A stretch of 64,000 nt of DNA from PNNG01 sp046291695 (GCA_046291695.1 JBKBSO010000007.1:62001-126000); one strand, 5' to 3'; shown: positions 35,043 through 43,444, counted from the stretch's first letter. Made by a program: numbers and translations. The notes: a model not told the origin generated them from the sequence alone.

Positions 35043-36791
35043 ATGGAACAACTCACCAAAGAAGAAAAATTCCTTGCCTATTCGCATTTCGGGCTTGCCA
35101 TCGGCGGCGGGCTTTTGGCCGGCATGCTGGGTGCTGCCGCTTGGGCAGCCCTTACCGTAATTACCCAAGTGCAATTTGGCTATGCAGCCATTGGTGTAGG
35201 CTATTTGGTGGGCATAGGTGTTCGGTTTGCCGGAGCCGGCATATTGCCTCGTTTTCAGGTGCTGGCCGCTGTTTTGGGTGTTCTTAGTTGCATTTTGGGC
35301 AATATGTTCAGCGAATTGGGCTTTTATTCCGTTGAGCTTCAAATGAGCTTTTTGGATGCCCTGGCCATGTACAGTTTTGCCGAATTGCTGGAATACAGCT
35401 TTAGTAGTTTTGGGATATTCGACCTCTTGTTTTTTAGCTTGGCAGCTGGCGCAGCCTATCGCTATAGCCTACGCGAACTCAGCCTGCTGGAAGAAAGCCA
35501 GCATAACAACGAACACTTTGATCCCCGGCCTCCCTTGGCTGGACTGCGGGCACCCCTGGCCTTTGGCGGCTACAGCCTTAGTTTGATGCTAAGCGCTGTA
35601 CTGCTGATAGGCCATACGGCCGAACGCCGCTACCATTACGAATCGGGCCCATTACAATCGAAAGGCCTCTACAAAAAAGGACTCCGTGAAGGCGTATGGC
35701 AGTATTTCAACGAAGAAGGGCAGCTTAACCAGCGCGGGCAGTTCCAAAACGATATCGCACATGGCTTCTGGGAGTGGTATTTTCCCAATGGCCAACTTTC
35801 TGCCAAACAATCTTTTTTCTATGGCAACGAACATGGCTTTTATACCGGCTATTACGAAAGTGGCGCCTTGCTCGATTCGGGTAGCTTTTATTACGGACGC
35901 AAAATGGGTTTATGGCACACCTATTACGAAAATGGTCAACTCCAATCCTACGGAAACTTTCATGGCAACCAAAAACATGGTCTATGGACCTATTACCACG
36001 ATAACGGTCAATTAGAAGCCCGGGCATACTACCGGGATGATGAGCTCAACGGCCCCTTCGAAAGTTACCACCCAAACGGAAAAGCAGCGCTCCTCTTACG
36101 ACTCGATGGCGAACGTATTTATCTGGGTTGGGTAGCCGACAGCAATGGCCGGGTGCTGGTAAGTGAAGGAGCAGGCCAATACGAAGATGTACAAAGCGAT
36201 TGGTGCAGCCTAGGCATGGGAAAGGTGCTGGATAGCCTGCCTGTGGGCTTTTGGAAAAAGCAAGAAGACGGATATTTGAAAGTAACCTATGTGTATAAAA
36301 ATGACGAAAAGAAGGTTTATGAAATTTGGGATGAGCGCCAAAAGCCAGGCAATCAGCTGGTTAAAAACGGAAGCGGACCGCTTGAAACATATTATGAAAG
36401 CGGAAATTTGTATGTAAAGGGAACCTATAAAAATGGCTTACGCACGGGCGAATGGCTCATTTATTACGATCAACCCCATCAACTTTCAGTTCGTACCAAC
36501 TACCTCAAAGGATTGCGTGAAGGCATTAGCGAAAGTTATTCGGAAAGCGGGCAGGCAGAAGCCATCATAACCTATGCCGGTGGAAAGCAACATGGATTGT
36601 CGAGCTGGTTCCACAGCAGTGGCGAGTTATCCGCGGAAGTGCAGTTCGAAAATGACCTGAAACAAGCCAATCAGCTGATTTACGACGATTGGGGTCGACT
36701 CATTTGCACCGAAACCTACGAAGCGGGACAACTTCGGCAGATTTACCTCAACCGGGCCCCTAAAAAACTGGCTTATCCGCCATTGCCTTGA
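35043..36791 (+). CDS. Membrane protein with MORN_2-type repeats (YwqK-like)
   Basis: 582 residues. About five membrane segments in residues 15-195, then from about 200 to 350 and 430 to 560 a series of about 12 repeats of the form G.W..YY.NGQL....F..(N)..HG (for example GVWQYFNEEGQLNQRGQFQN and GLWHTYYENGQLQSYGNFHG). These are the bacterial MORN_2 (antitoxin YwqK-like) repeats, common in Bacteroidota surface or toxin-linked proteins. It starts 41 bp after the hydrolase gene. No toxin partner is visible. Function unknown. Confidence 0.85.
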   Translation: MEQLTKEEKFLAYSHFGLAIGGGLLAGMLGAAAWAALTVITQVQFGYAAIGVGYLVGIGVRFAGAGILPRFQVLAAVLGVLSCILGNMFSELGFYSVELQMSFLDALAMYSFAELLEYSFSSFGIFDLLFFSLAAGAAYRYSLRELSLLEESQHNNEHFDPRPPLAGLRAPLAFGGYSLSLMLSAVLLIGHTAERRYHYESGPLQSKGLYKKGLREGVWQYFNEEGQLNQRGQFQNDIAHGFWEWYFPNGQLSAKQSFFYGNEHGFYTGYYESGALLDSGSFYYGRKMGLWHTYYENGQLQSYGNFHGNQKHGLWTYYHDNGQLEARAYYRDDELNGPFESYHPNGKAALLLRLDGERIYLGWVADSNGRVLVSEGAGQYEDVQSDWCSLGMGKVLDSLPVGFWKKQEDGYLKVTYVYKNDEKKVYEIWDERQKPGNQLVKNGSGPLETYYESGNLYVKGTYKNGLRTGEWLIYYDQPHQLSVRTNYLKGLREGISESYSESGQAEAIITYAGGKQHGLSSWFHSSGELSAEVQFENDLKQANQLIYDDWGRLICTETYEAGQLRQIYLNRAPKKLAYPPLP

Positions 36792-36798
36792 AAAAACC

Positions 36799-36828
36799 TT
36801 GTTTTGGCCAAAATTGCCCCTAAATTTG
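36799..36828 (+). promoter_or_regulatory. Promoter TTG-N19-TAAATTTG of the membrane cytochrome gene
   Basis: TTG at 36799-36801 and TAAATTTG at 36821-36828 with a 19-bp spacer, the Bacteroidota housekeeping sigma arrangement. It lies 35 bp before the ATG at 36864, just after the stop of the MORN gene. Confidence 0.65.
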
Positions 36829-36863
36829 ATGTTTTAAATTCACCTACCTAAAAACACCTGCCC

Positions 36864-37550
36864 ATGTATACCGGAATGTTACACACCCACACTTTAGTGG
36901 TTGTGCTCTTTGTACTGCTGTACTTCATAAAAACCATTTTGCTGTTTAGCAGCGAAGCCAAATTAGCAGCATTTAGCAAGCGAACCCGTATTGCCGAAAT
37001 GGTAATCAGTACGTTGTTTTTGCTTACAGGTTTATACCTGGCCTTTAATGCCCCTGGTATTCATGTGGGTTCTTGGTTTTGGATTAAGCTCCTGGCCGTA
37101 TTTGCATCGATTCCGGTTGCCGTAATTGCCTTTAAGCGTAAAAAGAAGCCCCTGGCATTGTTGGCCATGGCCCTGCTGTTGTATGCGTATGGGGTAAGCG
37201 AAACCAAAAGCCCGCGCATGAACAAGGCCGACTACTTCAGCAAACTGGGTGGCGAGGCTACCGTTCCTGTAGATCAATTCGACCCCATGAGCGACTCCTA
37301 CGACATCCTCGATCATGGTCAGGCGCTTTACATCAACAACTGCGCGGTTTGCCACGGGAACGATGGTGCCTTGGGTGCAGGGGGATCTAAAAATCTCCAG
37401 CTCACCTTAAAAGACAAACAGGAAATGTACACCATCATTTACGAGGGAAAAAACGGCATGCCTGCTTTTAAAGGCATGCTCAGCAGCGAAGAAATGATGG
37501 CAACGGTGGCTTACGTCAAAGCCCGCTTAGCCACTACCAATCCGCACTAA
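36864..37550 (+). CDS. SirB2-like membrane domain fused to a c-type cytochrome
   Basis: 228 residues. Residues 1-110 hold four membrane segments in the arrangement of SirB family proteins (MYTGMLHTHTLVVVLFVLLY, FIKTILLFSSEAKLAAFSKR). Residues about 145-228 are a monohaem cytochrome c with CAVCH (160-164) and a Met ligand in KNGMPAFKGML. The haem domain would face the periplasm. This suggests an electron carrier tied to a membrane module; the electron partner is unknown. Own promoter, and a terminator follows. Confidence 0.88.
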   Translation: MYTGMLHTHTLVVVLFVLLYFIKTILLFSSEAKLAAFSKRTRIAEMVISTLFLLTGLYLAFNAPGIHVGSWFWIKLLAVFASIPVAVIAFKRKKKPLALLAMALLLYAYGVSETKSPRMNKADYFSKLGGEATVPVDQFDPMSDSYDILDHGQALYINNCAVCHGNDGALGAGGSKNLQLTLKDKQEMYTIIYEGKNGMPAFKGMLSSEEMMATVAYVKARLATTNPH

Positions 37551-37570
37551 AGCCAGCCGTTTTAACAAAC

Positions 37571-37604
37571 AAAGGTCTGCAGTATTGCAGACCTTTTGTT
37601 TTTT
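37571..37604 (+). terminator. Intrinsic terminator, likely bidirectional
   Basis: An 11-bp perfect stem (AAAGGTCTGCA with TGCAGACCTTT, loop GTAT) is followed by TGTTTTTT on the plus strand. On the minus strand it is followed by TGTTTG. It ends the cytochrome gene and could also stop the convergent tRNA transcript, whose CCA end is at 37604. Confidence 0.8.
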
Positions 37605-37688
37605 GGTGCCGAAGGCCGGACTCGAACCGGCATGTCTTGCGACACACGCCCCTGAAACGTGCGTGTCTACCAATTTCACCACTTCGGC
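37604..37688 (-). tRNA. tRNA-Leu (anticodon CAG)
   Basis: On the minus strand the acceptor arm GCCGAAG/CTTCGGC (7 bp) with a D arm (TGGTGAAATTGGTAGACAC), an anticodon stem CACGT/GCGTG around loop TTCAGGG (anticodon CAG), a long variable arm (TGTCGCAAGACA) and T arm GCCGGTTCGAGTCCGGC are all visible. The gene encodes CCA (37604-37606). The long variable arm and CAG anticodon give tRNA-Leu for CUG codons. Confidence 0.95.
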
Positions 37689-37723
37689 AAAAAAGCGGTA
37701 AATACCACTTTCTTAAGTGGCTG

Positions 37724-37753
37724 CAAAGATACTTGCTTTTTCATTTCAGACAA
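37724..37753 (-). promoter_or_regulatory. Consensus promoter TTG-N19-TATCTTTG of tRNA-Leu
   Basis: On the minus strand the -33 TTG (37751-37753) and the -7 TATCTTTG (37724-37731) are separated by 19 bp, the Bacteroidota consensus. Transcription would start about 30 bp before the tRNA 5' end. Confidence 0.75.
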
Positions 37754-37991
37754 GAGCGTGCCTTAAATATCTTTCCTGGGCCCAAGGGCGCAGCCCTGCC
37801 GGCATTTTGACTCCTTAGGTACGTGCCTTTTATGGTGGTTCAGCGATGAACCCATTGAGGCTCAAAGTGCAGCATTTTAGAAAATGCTTTAGCAGGTTTA
37901 ACTTTTTGTATTGCAACGCATATTTATTTCTGCAATTGGTAAAAAGCCATTAGATTAGTCCCAACAAACGCCCGATTTGAACCAGATTAAA
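37754..37991. other. Intergenic region before the sigma-factor operon
   Basis: About 240 bp upstream of the ECF sigma gene. No gene, repeat or exact TAnnTTTG promoter in the plus direction was seen. ECF operons are often autoregulated through a different promoter class, which I cannot define here. Confidence 0.3.
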
Positions 37992-38528
37992 ATGCTGCAC
38001 AGCGAAGAGCAGTTGGTTAGCTTGCTATTGCAGCGCGACCAGCAGGTGATATCGATCTTATACGATCGGTATGGGGCCGCTTTGTATGGGGTTATTAAAA
38101 AAGTGGTAACCGACGAAGCAGCGGCAGAAGACCTGATGCAGGAGACCTTTGTCAAAATCTGGAAGTACGGCGCCCAGTATAGCAGCGATAAAGGCAGGTT
38201 ATTTACTTGGATGCTGCACATTGCGAGGAATTCGGCCATTGATTACTTACGATCGAAAAGGTATAAGGAATCAATCCAAACCGATGAACTCAACGTAAAT
38301 ACAGCTGTAAGTGAGCGTGTCAACAGTTCCGTCGACCACATTGGTCTAAAAGAAGTGGTAGCTGCGCTTAAACCAGAGCAAAAGGAAGTAATCGATTTGC
38401 TGTATTTTGGAGGGCTCACGCAAGAACAGGCCTCCGAAGAACTGGGGATTCCGTTGGGTACGGTGAAAACACGAGCACGAACGGCCATACAAGTATTACG
38501 AAAGTTGTTAATCGAAAAAGAAAAGTGA
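37992..38528 (+). CDS. ECF-subfamily RNA polymerase sigma factor
   Basis: 178 residues from ATG 37992 (MLHSEEQLVSLLLQRDQ); a TTG at 37977 is a weaker alternative. Sigma-2 region around ISILYDRYGAALYGVIKKVV and ETFVKIWKYGAQYSSDKGRLF, then sigma-4 in EVIDLLYFGGLTQEQASEEL and GTVKTRARTAIQVLRKLL. It directs RNA polymerase to an alternative promoter set. The end overlaps the anti-sigma gene by 4 bp (GTGA). The three envelope genes that follow are the likely local targets. Confidence 0.92.
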   Translation: MLHSEEQLVSLLLQRDQQVISILYDRYGAALYGVIKKVVTDEAAAEDLMQETFVKIWKYGAQYSSDKGRLFTWMLHIARNSAIDYLRSKRYKESIQTDELNVNTAVSERVNSSVDHIGLKEVVAALKPEQKEVIDLLYFGGLTQEQASEELGIPLGTVKTRARTAIQVLRKLLIEKEK

Positions 38529-39334
38529 CACCGGAAAACTACATATCGTCAGGGATACTTGAGCTCTATGTGCTCAATGCGCTCGAGCCCGAAGAAATGG
38601 CTGAGGTAGAGGAGATGGCGCATCACCATCCGGAGGTGCAGGCCGCCATCAACGACATGCGTGAAACCCTCGCAGCATTTGGCCAATTACATGCCGAAAC
38701 CCCGCCAGCAGCACTAAAGAACAAGGTGCTGAAAGCCGTTGAAACGGAAATTGTACACGCGTCATCTCAAGAAGTGTTCATTCAAAACTTACCTAGTAAG
38801 GCAGAAATCAGTGTTCGTTATGCACGTGTAGCCATAGCCGCCAGCATTTCCTTGTTTTTGCTGAGCATGCTCACCGCCCTCAATTTTTATTTGCGTTGGC
38901 AAGATGCCGCACGCCTCGCCAATGACTTGCTCGCCGAAAAAACGCAAATGGCAGCAGAGCGCGATTTGCTCCAAGCATCTGCAAAAAACGGACAAGATTT
39001 GTTGGCCATGATTACCAATTCCGCTGTGCGTTTGGTAAGTCTAACAGGCACCGACCAGCATCCTGAGGCTTCGGCCTTGGTGGCATGGAATCCCGAAACC
39101 ACAGAAGTGCTCCTATGGGTAAATCAGCTGCCACCACCAGCCGACCACCAGCAGTATCAGCTCTGGGCCATAGTAGATGGCCAACCCGTTGATGCCGGAG
39201 TATTTGATTTGCAGGAGGGAAGCCTCGCTATGAAATCGCTTGAAAAGGCACAAGCCTTCGCCATTACCTTGGAGCCCAAAGGCGGAAGTGTAACTCCCAA
39301 CCTTGAGCAATTACACGCAATTGGCGCACTTTAG
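38525..39334 (+). CDS. Anti-sigma factor (RskA-like)
   Basis: 269 residues, GTG start overlapping the sigma stop. Cytoplasmic N-terminal helical part (NALEPEEMAEVEEMAHHHPE, 18-37, anti-sigma-like but without a zinc HxxxCxxC), one membrane segment at about 100-120, a coiled region (ARLANDLLAEKTQMAAERDL) and a C-terminal RskA-type domain (ASALVAWNPETTEVLLWVNQLP onwards). Embeds in the inner membrane and holds the ECF sigma inactive until cleaved or relaxed. Confidence 0.9.
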   Translation: MTPENYISSGILELYVLNALEPEEMAEVEEMAHHHPEVQAAINDMRETLAAFGQLHAETPPAALKNKVLKAVETEIVHASSQEVFIQNLPSKAEISVRYARVAIAASISLFLLSMLTALNFYLRWQDAARLANDLLAEKTQMAAERDLLQASAKNGQDLLAMITNSAVRLVSLTGTDQHPEASALVAWNPETTEVLLWVNQLPPPADHQQYQLWAIVDGQPVDAGVFDLQEGSLAMKSLEKAQAFAITLEPKGGSVTPNLEQLHAIGAL

Positions 39335-39466
39335 GCGTTATTTCACGAACTATGCTTAACTTGCGGTTAGCACATGCATTCCGCAACTTTACATATGAAC
39401 CACCGGCTGGCCTAACAAAATGCCTCGCTTATCCTCCTAAACCCAAAACCAAAACAAGCTAATATC

Positions 39467-39976
39467 ATGAAAATCAAACAATTAAGTGCCCTTGTACTAC
39501 TCTTGGCCATGGGCTGCAACACCGCTACCCAAACCATCGAAGTAGAAAGCCCAAGTTTACGTCTGACCGCAGAAGGCCCCTTGTATGATGGTTCCAATAC
39601 GGCCACAGCCGCTTGGCGCATCAACATTGCCGAATGGCTGGGTGAAGATATTGTATCTACCGACATTGTGTCGGCAAAAATCACCTCCATTCGACTTAAA
39701 AGCAGGAATACCGAAAACTTTGACCTCTTAAATGACGTTTCTGTACAGTTAGCAGGCCCGAAAGTAGCGATGAAAAAAGTAGGCTTCCTAAATCCGGTGC
39801 CGGCAGATTTGGGAATACTCGACCTTAAACTCGCTGAAGACCAGAAAGGTTTAGCGGAGTTTTTTGGCCTTCGCGAAATTACCCTGGTGGCCGATCTTGA
39901 TTTGAAAGAAGAATTTGACGACGATTTGCAGTTTGACGCCCAACTAAAACTTACATTTGAAATAAAAGCAAAATAA
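39467..39976 (+). CDS. Small lipoprotein of unknown function
   Basis: 169 residues. Signal peptide with lipobox LLAMGC (Cys17), so lipid-anchored. The mature part is beta-rich (RLTAEGPLYDGSNTATAAWR), with no recognised family. Third gene of the sigma-factor run, 132 bp after the anti-sigma gene and 7 bp before the DUF2147 gene. Confidence 0.8.
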   Translation: MKIKQLSALVLLLAMGCNTATQTIEVESPSLRLTAEGPLYDGSNTATAAWRINIAEWLGEDIVSTDIVSAKITSIRLKSRNTENFDLLNDVSVQLAGPKVAMKKVGFLNPVPADLGILDLKLAEDQKGLAEFFGLREITLVADLDLKEEFDDDLQFDAQLKLTFEIKAK

Positions 39977-39983
39977 CAGCATT

Positions 39984-40457
39984 ATGAAAAAGACACTTGC
40001 ACTCCTGCTTGCCTTCGGCTTCGCCTTCACCGTTCATTCTAACCGCCTGCAATCGCAAGATGCCGAAGGCGATTTGTTGGTTGGAGTTTGGGAACCTTCA
40101 CATGGCAAGGCAAGGGTAAAAATCGACAAAATTGCGGATAAGTATTATGGTAAAATCGTTTGGCTCAAAGAACCTAATGACCCCGATACTGGCCAACCCA
40201 AGCTCGACAAAAACAATCCGGATGAGTCATTAAGGCAAGTGCCACTAAAGGGCTACCGCATCCTCAAAGACTTTACCTATGCCGGCAAACAGGAATGGAC
40301 TGAGGGCACCATTTACGACCCCGAAAATGGCAACACCTATAGCTGTATAATTAAGGCTAAAGACGACAATACCCTTGATATTCGGGGCTACATAGGCGTT
40401 AAAACCTTCGGAAGAACCGATGTGTGGAAACGGGTAGCGGTGAAGAAAAAGGACTAA
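39984..40457 (+). CDS. DUF2147-family exported protein
   Basis: 157 residues with a signal peptide (about 1-20). LLVGVWEPSHGKARVKIDKI, YYGKIVWLKEPNDPDTG and GYIGVKTFGRTDVWKRV are typical of DUF2147, a periplasmic lipocalin-like family in which each protein binds a small ligand or acts in envelope stress. It lies 7 bp after the lipoprotein gene and 12 bp before the outer-membrane gene. Confidence 0.88.
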   Translation: MKKTLALLLAFGFAFTVHSNRLQSQDAEGDLLVGVWEPSHGKARVKIDKIADKYYGKIVWLKEPNDPDTGQPKLDKNNPDESLRQVPLKGYRILKDFTYAGKQEWTEGTIYDPENGNTYSCIIKAKDDNTLDIRGYIGVKTFGRTDVWKRVAVKKKD

Positions 40458-40469
40458 ACCCATTTATCC

Positions 40470-41582
40470 ATGAAAAAGCTTTTTTGGCTTGTATCGGTGT
40501 TGCTGACTACAAGCCTAATTTCTATTGCACAAGTGGTAGATGAGGATGATGACGACGATTACGATTATGGCGATGTAGAGTTAGCCGATGGCGCCATGTC
40601 GAAAACCTATGCCAACTCACGCATCGTAGGCACTTCGCCACAGCGCTTTGTAAGTGTGGGCTGGGATTGGCAAGCCCCTTACGACATGACTTTTTCGCAA
40701 ATTCGCGACAATTGGGCTGAAGGCACCGAACTAGCTCCCGGAGAACAGGCCTTGGGTCGTGCTTATTATACGGGAGGATTTCGCTTGAACGCCAACATCC
40801 CCGTAATTTCACGAAATGACATTATTTGGCAAATGGGTGCCACTTATTGGGATACTCGCTACAACATCAGTGGCATGAGCGGTGATAGTTCGGGACGAGT
40901 CGCCCTTTCGACACTCAACGATCGTGGATTGCGCACCGGGGGCATTAATACCACCATCTATAAACCGCTCAACGAATTTCAATTTATCCTTTTTCAGGCT
41001 TCGGTGGATATGAGTGGTGATTACGGTTGGGGCTTGCAAAATGAGGTGCGTACTTCGGTGGCTGCCTTGTGGGGGAAGCGACCCAATGAGCGCAAACAAT
41101 GGGCGGTGGGTATTTCACGGACCTATCGGGTAGGCGCCATGAACTACATTCCCATTTGGTTGTATAACTGGACCGCCCCAAACCGAAAGTGGGGTATTGA
41201 AGCCCTCTTACCGGCACGCGGTGCCATACGATACAATATCGATCGAAAAAGCATGGTTTTGGGGGGCTTTGAGCTTGAAGGCCAAACCTACCGCCTGAAT
41301 AGCCTATCCGACAATTTAGATGCAGCCGGCTTAACCCCCGGTAGTTTGGAAATTCGAAGGGGTGAACTTCGTCCAAGAATTGAATACATGCGCCAGCTTA
41401 CCGGCTATTTTTGGTTAGGGGTACAAGCTGGTTATCGCATCAATTACAGTTACGATGCCGACATTCTCCCTGGTGGACGAGAATTCTTTCGTGGATTTTT
41501 TGGAGACCAGCCCTTTGCTATGCTCAACAGCATTGGAAATGCCCCATATGCACAGATTACCATCAACTTTGTAAGTCCATAA
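40470..41582 (+). CDS. Outer-membrane beta-barrel, DUF6268-like
   Basis: 370 residues. Signal peptide (1-20), an acidic segment (EDDDDDYDYGDVELADG, 25-41) and then about 12 strands with many Trp/Tyr residues, ending APYAQITINFVSP. It looks like a DUF6268-type barrel of Bacteroidota. Last gene of the sigma-factor run, so probably made under envelope stress. Function unknown. Confidence 0.75.
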   Translation: MKKLFWLVSVLLTTSLISIAQVVDEDDDDDYDYGDVELADGAMSKTYANSRIVGTSPQRFVSVGWDWQAPYDMTFSQIRDNWAEGTELAPGEQALGRAYYTGGFRLNANIPVISRNDIIWQMGATYWDTRYNISGMSGDSSGRVALSTLNDRGLRTGGINTTIYKPLNEFQFILFQASVDMSGDYGWGLQNEVRTSVAALWGKRPNERKQWAVGISRTYRVGAMNYIPIWLYNWTAPNRKWGIEALLPARGAIRYNIDRKSMVLGGFELEGQTYRLNSLSDNLDAAGLTPGSLEIRRGELRPRIEYMRQLTGYFWLGVQAGYRINYSYDADILPGGREFFRGFFGDQPFAMLNSIGNAPYAQITINFVSP

Positions 41583-41641
41583 ACTTGCAGGAAGCTTTGT
41601 TAAGGCCATTTATTTCACTCGCCTTAAAACCCATGAACAAT

Positions 41642-41680
41642 GTACACATGCAGCCGGTTAGCCTACCGCTGCATGTGTAC
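41642..41680. terminator. Long hairpin between convergent genes (possible bidirectional terminator)
   Basis: GTACACATGCAGC (41642-41654) and GCTGCATGTGTAC (41668-41680) form a 13-bp perfect stem; three more pairs continue inside beyond one bulged base. No T-tract follows on either side. It sits 60 bp after the outer-membrane gene and 53 bp beyond the end of the methyltransferase gene that reads toward it. Confidence 0.5.
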
Positions 41681-41732
41681 TAACCGCTTCCGACCCTTGA
41701 GGAGTTCCGTTCCGCTGCAAATCAAGGCCTCG

Positions 41733-42929
41733 CTAGCCACATTTCTTACACACCACACAAAGCCCTTCCCCCTCCAGGCTTTTAGTAAAGCACAACTGCG
41801 CATCTTCCCCTTCAGCCATATTCAAACGTTGGCGAATTGCTGCTACTTCGAGCCCAAAATCGCGCTTGGCTATATGTGCCCGCTGAATACCCAAGGCAAG
41901 GAGCTGCTGCTTAAGTCGTTTCGGCTTATAGGATAAAACAGCCTCAATTTTCCAAATACGTCCGGGGTAGTCTGGAACCCATTCATCTCCCACAAACCAA
42001 GCAGCATGGGCATTCATTGCACACAGGCCGTTTTGTGCGGCATGAGCACGGTCGAGGCGGGTTTTAATGAGGCCGGCATGAGGCTCGTAAAAAAACTGTC
42101 CGGCCTTAGGTTGCGCTATGGCTGGCGTAGCCTTCTGCGTATCATCGAATTGGTGCCGAAGCTGGCCTTGATCGTCGAGTAAGATGGCTTGTTGTTGGGC
42201 AATTCCCGAGTAGCCTGGTTCCAGCTCAAAAAGCAATTCTTTCAATTCGTTATGCAAACAAATAGCGTACACATTTTTGATGTGAGGCAGCTGTTTGATG
42301 CAGGCCGAAATATCTAACATGGGGGAGCCTTTGATAAAAATCTGATCAAACTGCAGAAGTAGTCGAGGCAGCATTTGGAGCAGATCAGGCTGCGATTGAC
42401 TGAAGTCAAACACGCGTTTCCCTCCTGGTCGGCGATCGGGGTCGAGGTATACACAGCCCCGGGGAGCTATTTCGTCTAGCGCTTTTTCAGCGGTGGTATG
42501 CAGGATTTGGGCTTTCCTATGATCCTTGAAGTTGTGTTTTAGTAAATTGGCATGCGTTTCATCAGCTTCAACCAATACCAAACGCTTGTGTTTGAAGCCT
42601 GCATACCAGGCATCCACACCAGCTCCGGCACACAAATCGGTGAAAGCATCACCGGCAAACAAGCCTGCTTTGTAGCGCGCCACAGCTTCGGGTGTACATT
42701 GTTCAAAACTTTTTGTGGTCAATAGCCAGCTACGTGCCTGCAGCAAAGGAATCTTTTTAGCGGCTTTCTGCTGAAGATGAAGCTGTTCGAGTACCCATTT
42801 GGCATCTGCTCCAAAAAATTTTATCGCCGCATTCAAACAGGTCTCAGGCTTATCCTGGGCATGTTTTTGCAAAAACTCCTTGGCCTGACTACCACTCAGT
42901 ACGGATATTCGATTTTGATCAGTGGACAA
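41733..42929 (-). CDS. THUMP-like class I SAM-dependent methyltransferase
   Basis: 398 residues. SAM-binding FTDLCAGAGVDAWY (about 95-108), LVLVEADETHANLLKHNF and the DPDRRPGG motif (YLDPDRRPGGKRVFDFSQ) identify the THUMP-like methyltransferase group, whose substrate is probably RNA or a small ribosomal target. The C-terminal part (from about 300) holds the short THUMP-like region ending with a Cys pair (VVCKKCG). Cytoplasmic. Monocistronic. Confidence 0.85.
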   Translation of the reverse strand: MSTDQNRISVLSGSQAKEFLQKHAQDKPETCLNAAIKFFGADAKWVLEQLHLQQKAAKKIPLLQARSWLLTTKSFEQCTPEAVARYKAGLFAGDAFTDLCAGAGVDAWYAGFKHKRLVLVEADETHANLLKHNFKDHRKAQILHTTAEKALDEIAPRGCVYLDPDRRPGGKRVFDFSQSQPDLLQMLPRLLLQFDQIFIKGSPMLDISACIKQLPHIKNVYAICLHNELKELLFELEPGYSGIAQQQAILLDDQGQLRHQFDDTQKATPAIAQPKAGQFFYEPHAGLIKTRLDRAHAAQNGLCAMNAHAAWFVGDEWVPDYPGRIWKIEAVLSYKPKRLKQQLLALGIQRAHIAKRDFGLEVAAIRQRLNMAEGEDAQLCFTKSLEGEGLCVVCKKCG

Positions 42930-42958
42930 TAGAAAAAATTTTTAGCGTTATTTGTAGG

Positions 42959-43138
42959 ATGCGATGGGCTCAAATCCGAATTTTGTGCTTCGCTTTGATT
43001 GGCATTTGGCTGCTAACCGCCTGCCAGAAGCAAACTTGTCCGGCTTTCGAACAAACCGAACGCAGGATAGTTAAAAAGAAGAAAACTAAAAAGCAGTTGT
43101 ACCGAAAAGATCGGGACCTCTTTGGAAATAAACGATAA
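42959..43138 (+). CDS. Tiny lipoprotein (59 aa), CPxF type
   Basis: Short ORF of 59 codons. Signal peptide with lipobox LLTAC (Cys22), then QKQTCPAFEQTERRIVKKKK, a second Cys in a CPAF motif and a very basic tail (about 13 Lys/Arg in 27). It resembles the next ORF (43215-43337) in having lipobox Cys, a short spacer, CP-x-F. Tiny lipoproteins of this shape are common in Bacteroidota and often overlooked. Confidence 0.6.
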   Translation: MRWAQIRILCFALIGIWLLTACQKQTCPAFEQTERRIVKKKKTKKQLYRKDRDLFGNKR

Positions 43139-43175
43139 AACACCGCCTAGAAAAAACGGCTGCCTCATAAGCCTG

Positions 43176-43183
43176 TATTTTTG
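43176..43183 (+). promoter_or_regulatory. Bacteroidota -7 element (TATTTTTG)
   Basis: Exact TAnnTTTG 31 bp before the ATG at 43215, supporting transcription of the second tiny lipoprotein gene. Confidence 0.5.
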
Positions 43184-43214
43184 AAGGCGATGTCAAATAA
43201 ACTAATGTAAACAA

Positions 43215-43337
43215 ATGAAAAAGCGCATCATCGTTGCCCTGTTGTTGATCAGTGGATTAGCATTTAGCTCATGCCATCGCAACAAATGCCCTTCTTTTAG
43301 CCAGGTAAACACCAGCGCAGAAGAAGCACGCGTTTAG
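43215..43337 (+). CDS. Tiny lipoprotein (40 aa), CPxF type
   Basis: Forty codons from ATG 43215. Signal peptide with lipobox LAFSSC (Cys20), then HRNKCPSFSQV, so the mature peptide would be about 21 residues. It shares the Cys-x(4)-Cys-Pro-x-Phe layout with the ORF at 42959-43138. An upstream -7 element supports expression. Could be a structural envelope peptide. Confidence 0.5.
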   Translation: MKKRIIVALLLISGLAFSSCHRNKCPSFSQVNTSAEEARV

Positions 43338-43444
43338 CTGCATCATCCTGAATGACCCCGTTTTCTTTCGAAAAGAAAGTATAACCCCAATCGCTGTACC
43401 TAACCAGTACGTTTTCCTGCAAAGGGTTACAACACCCAATTTAC

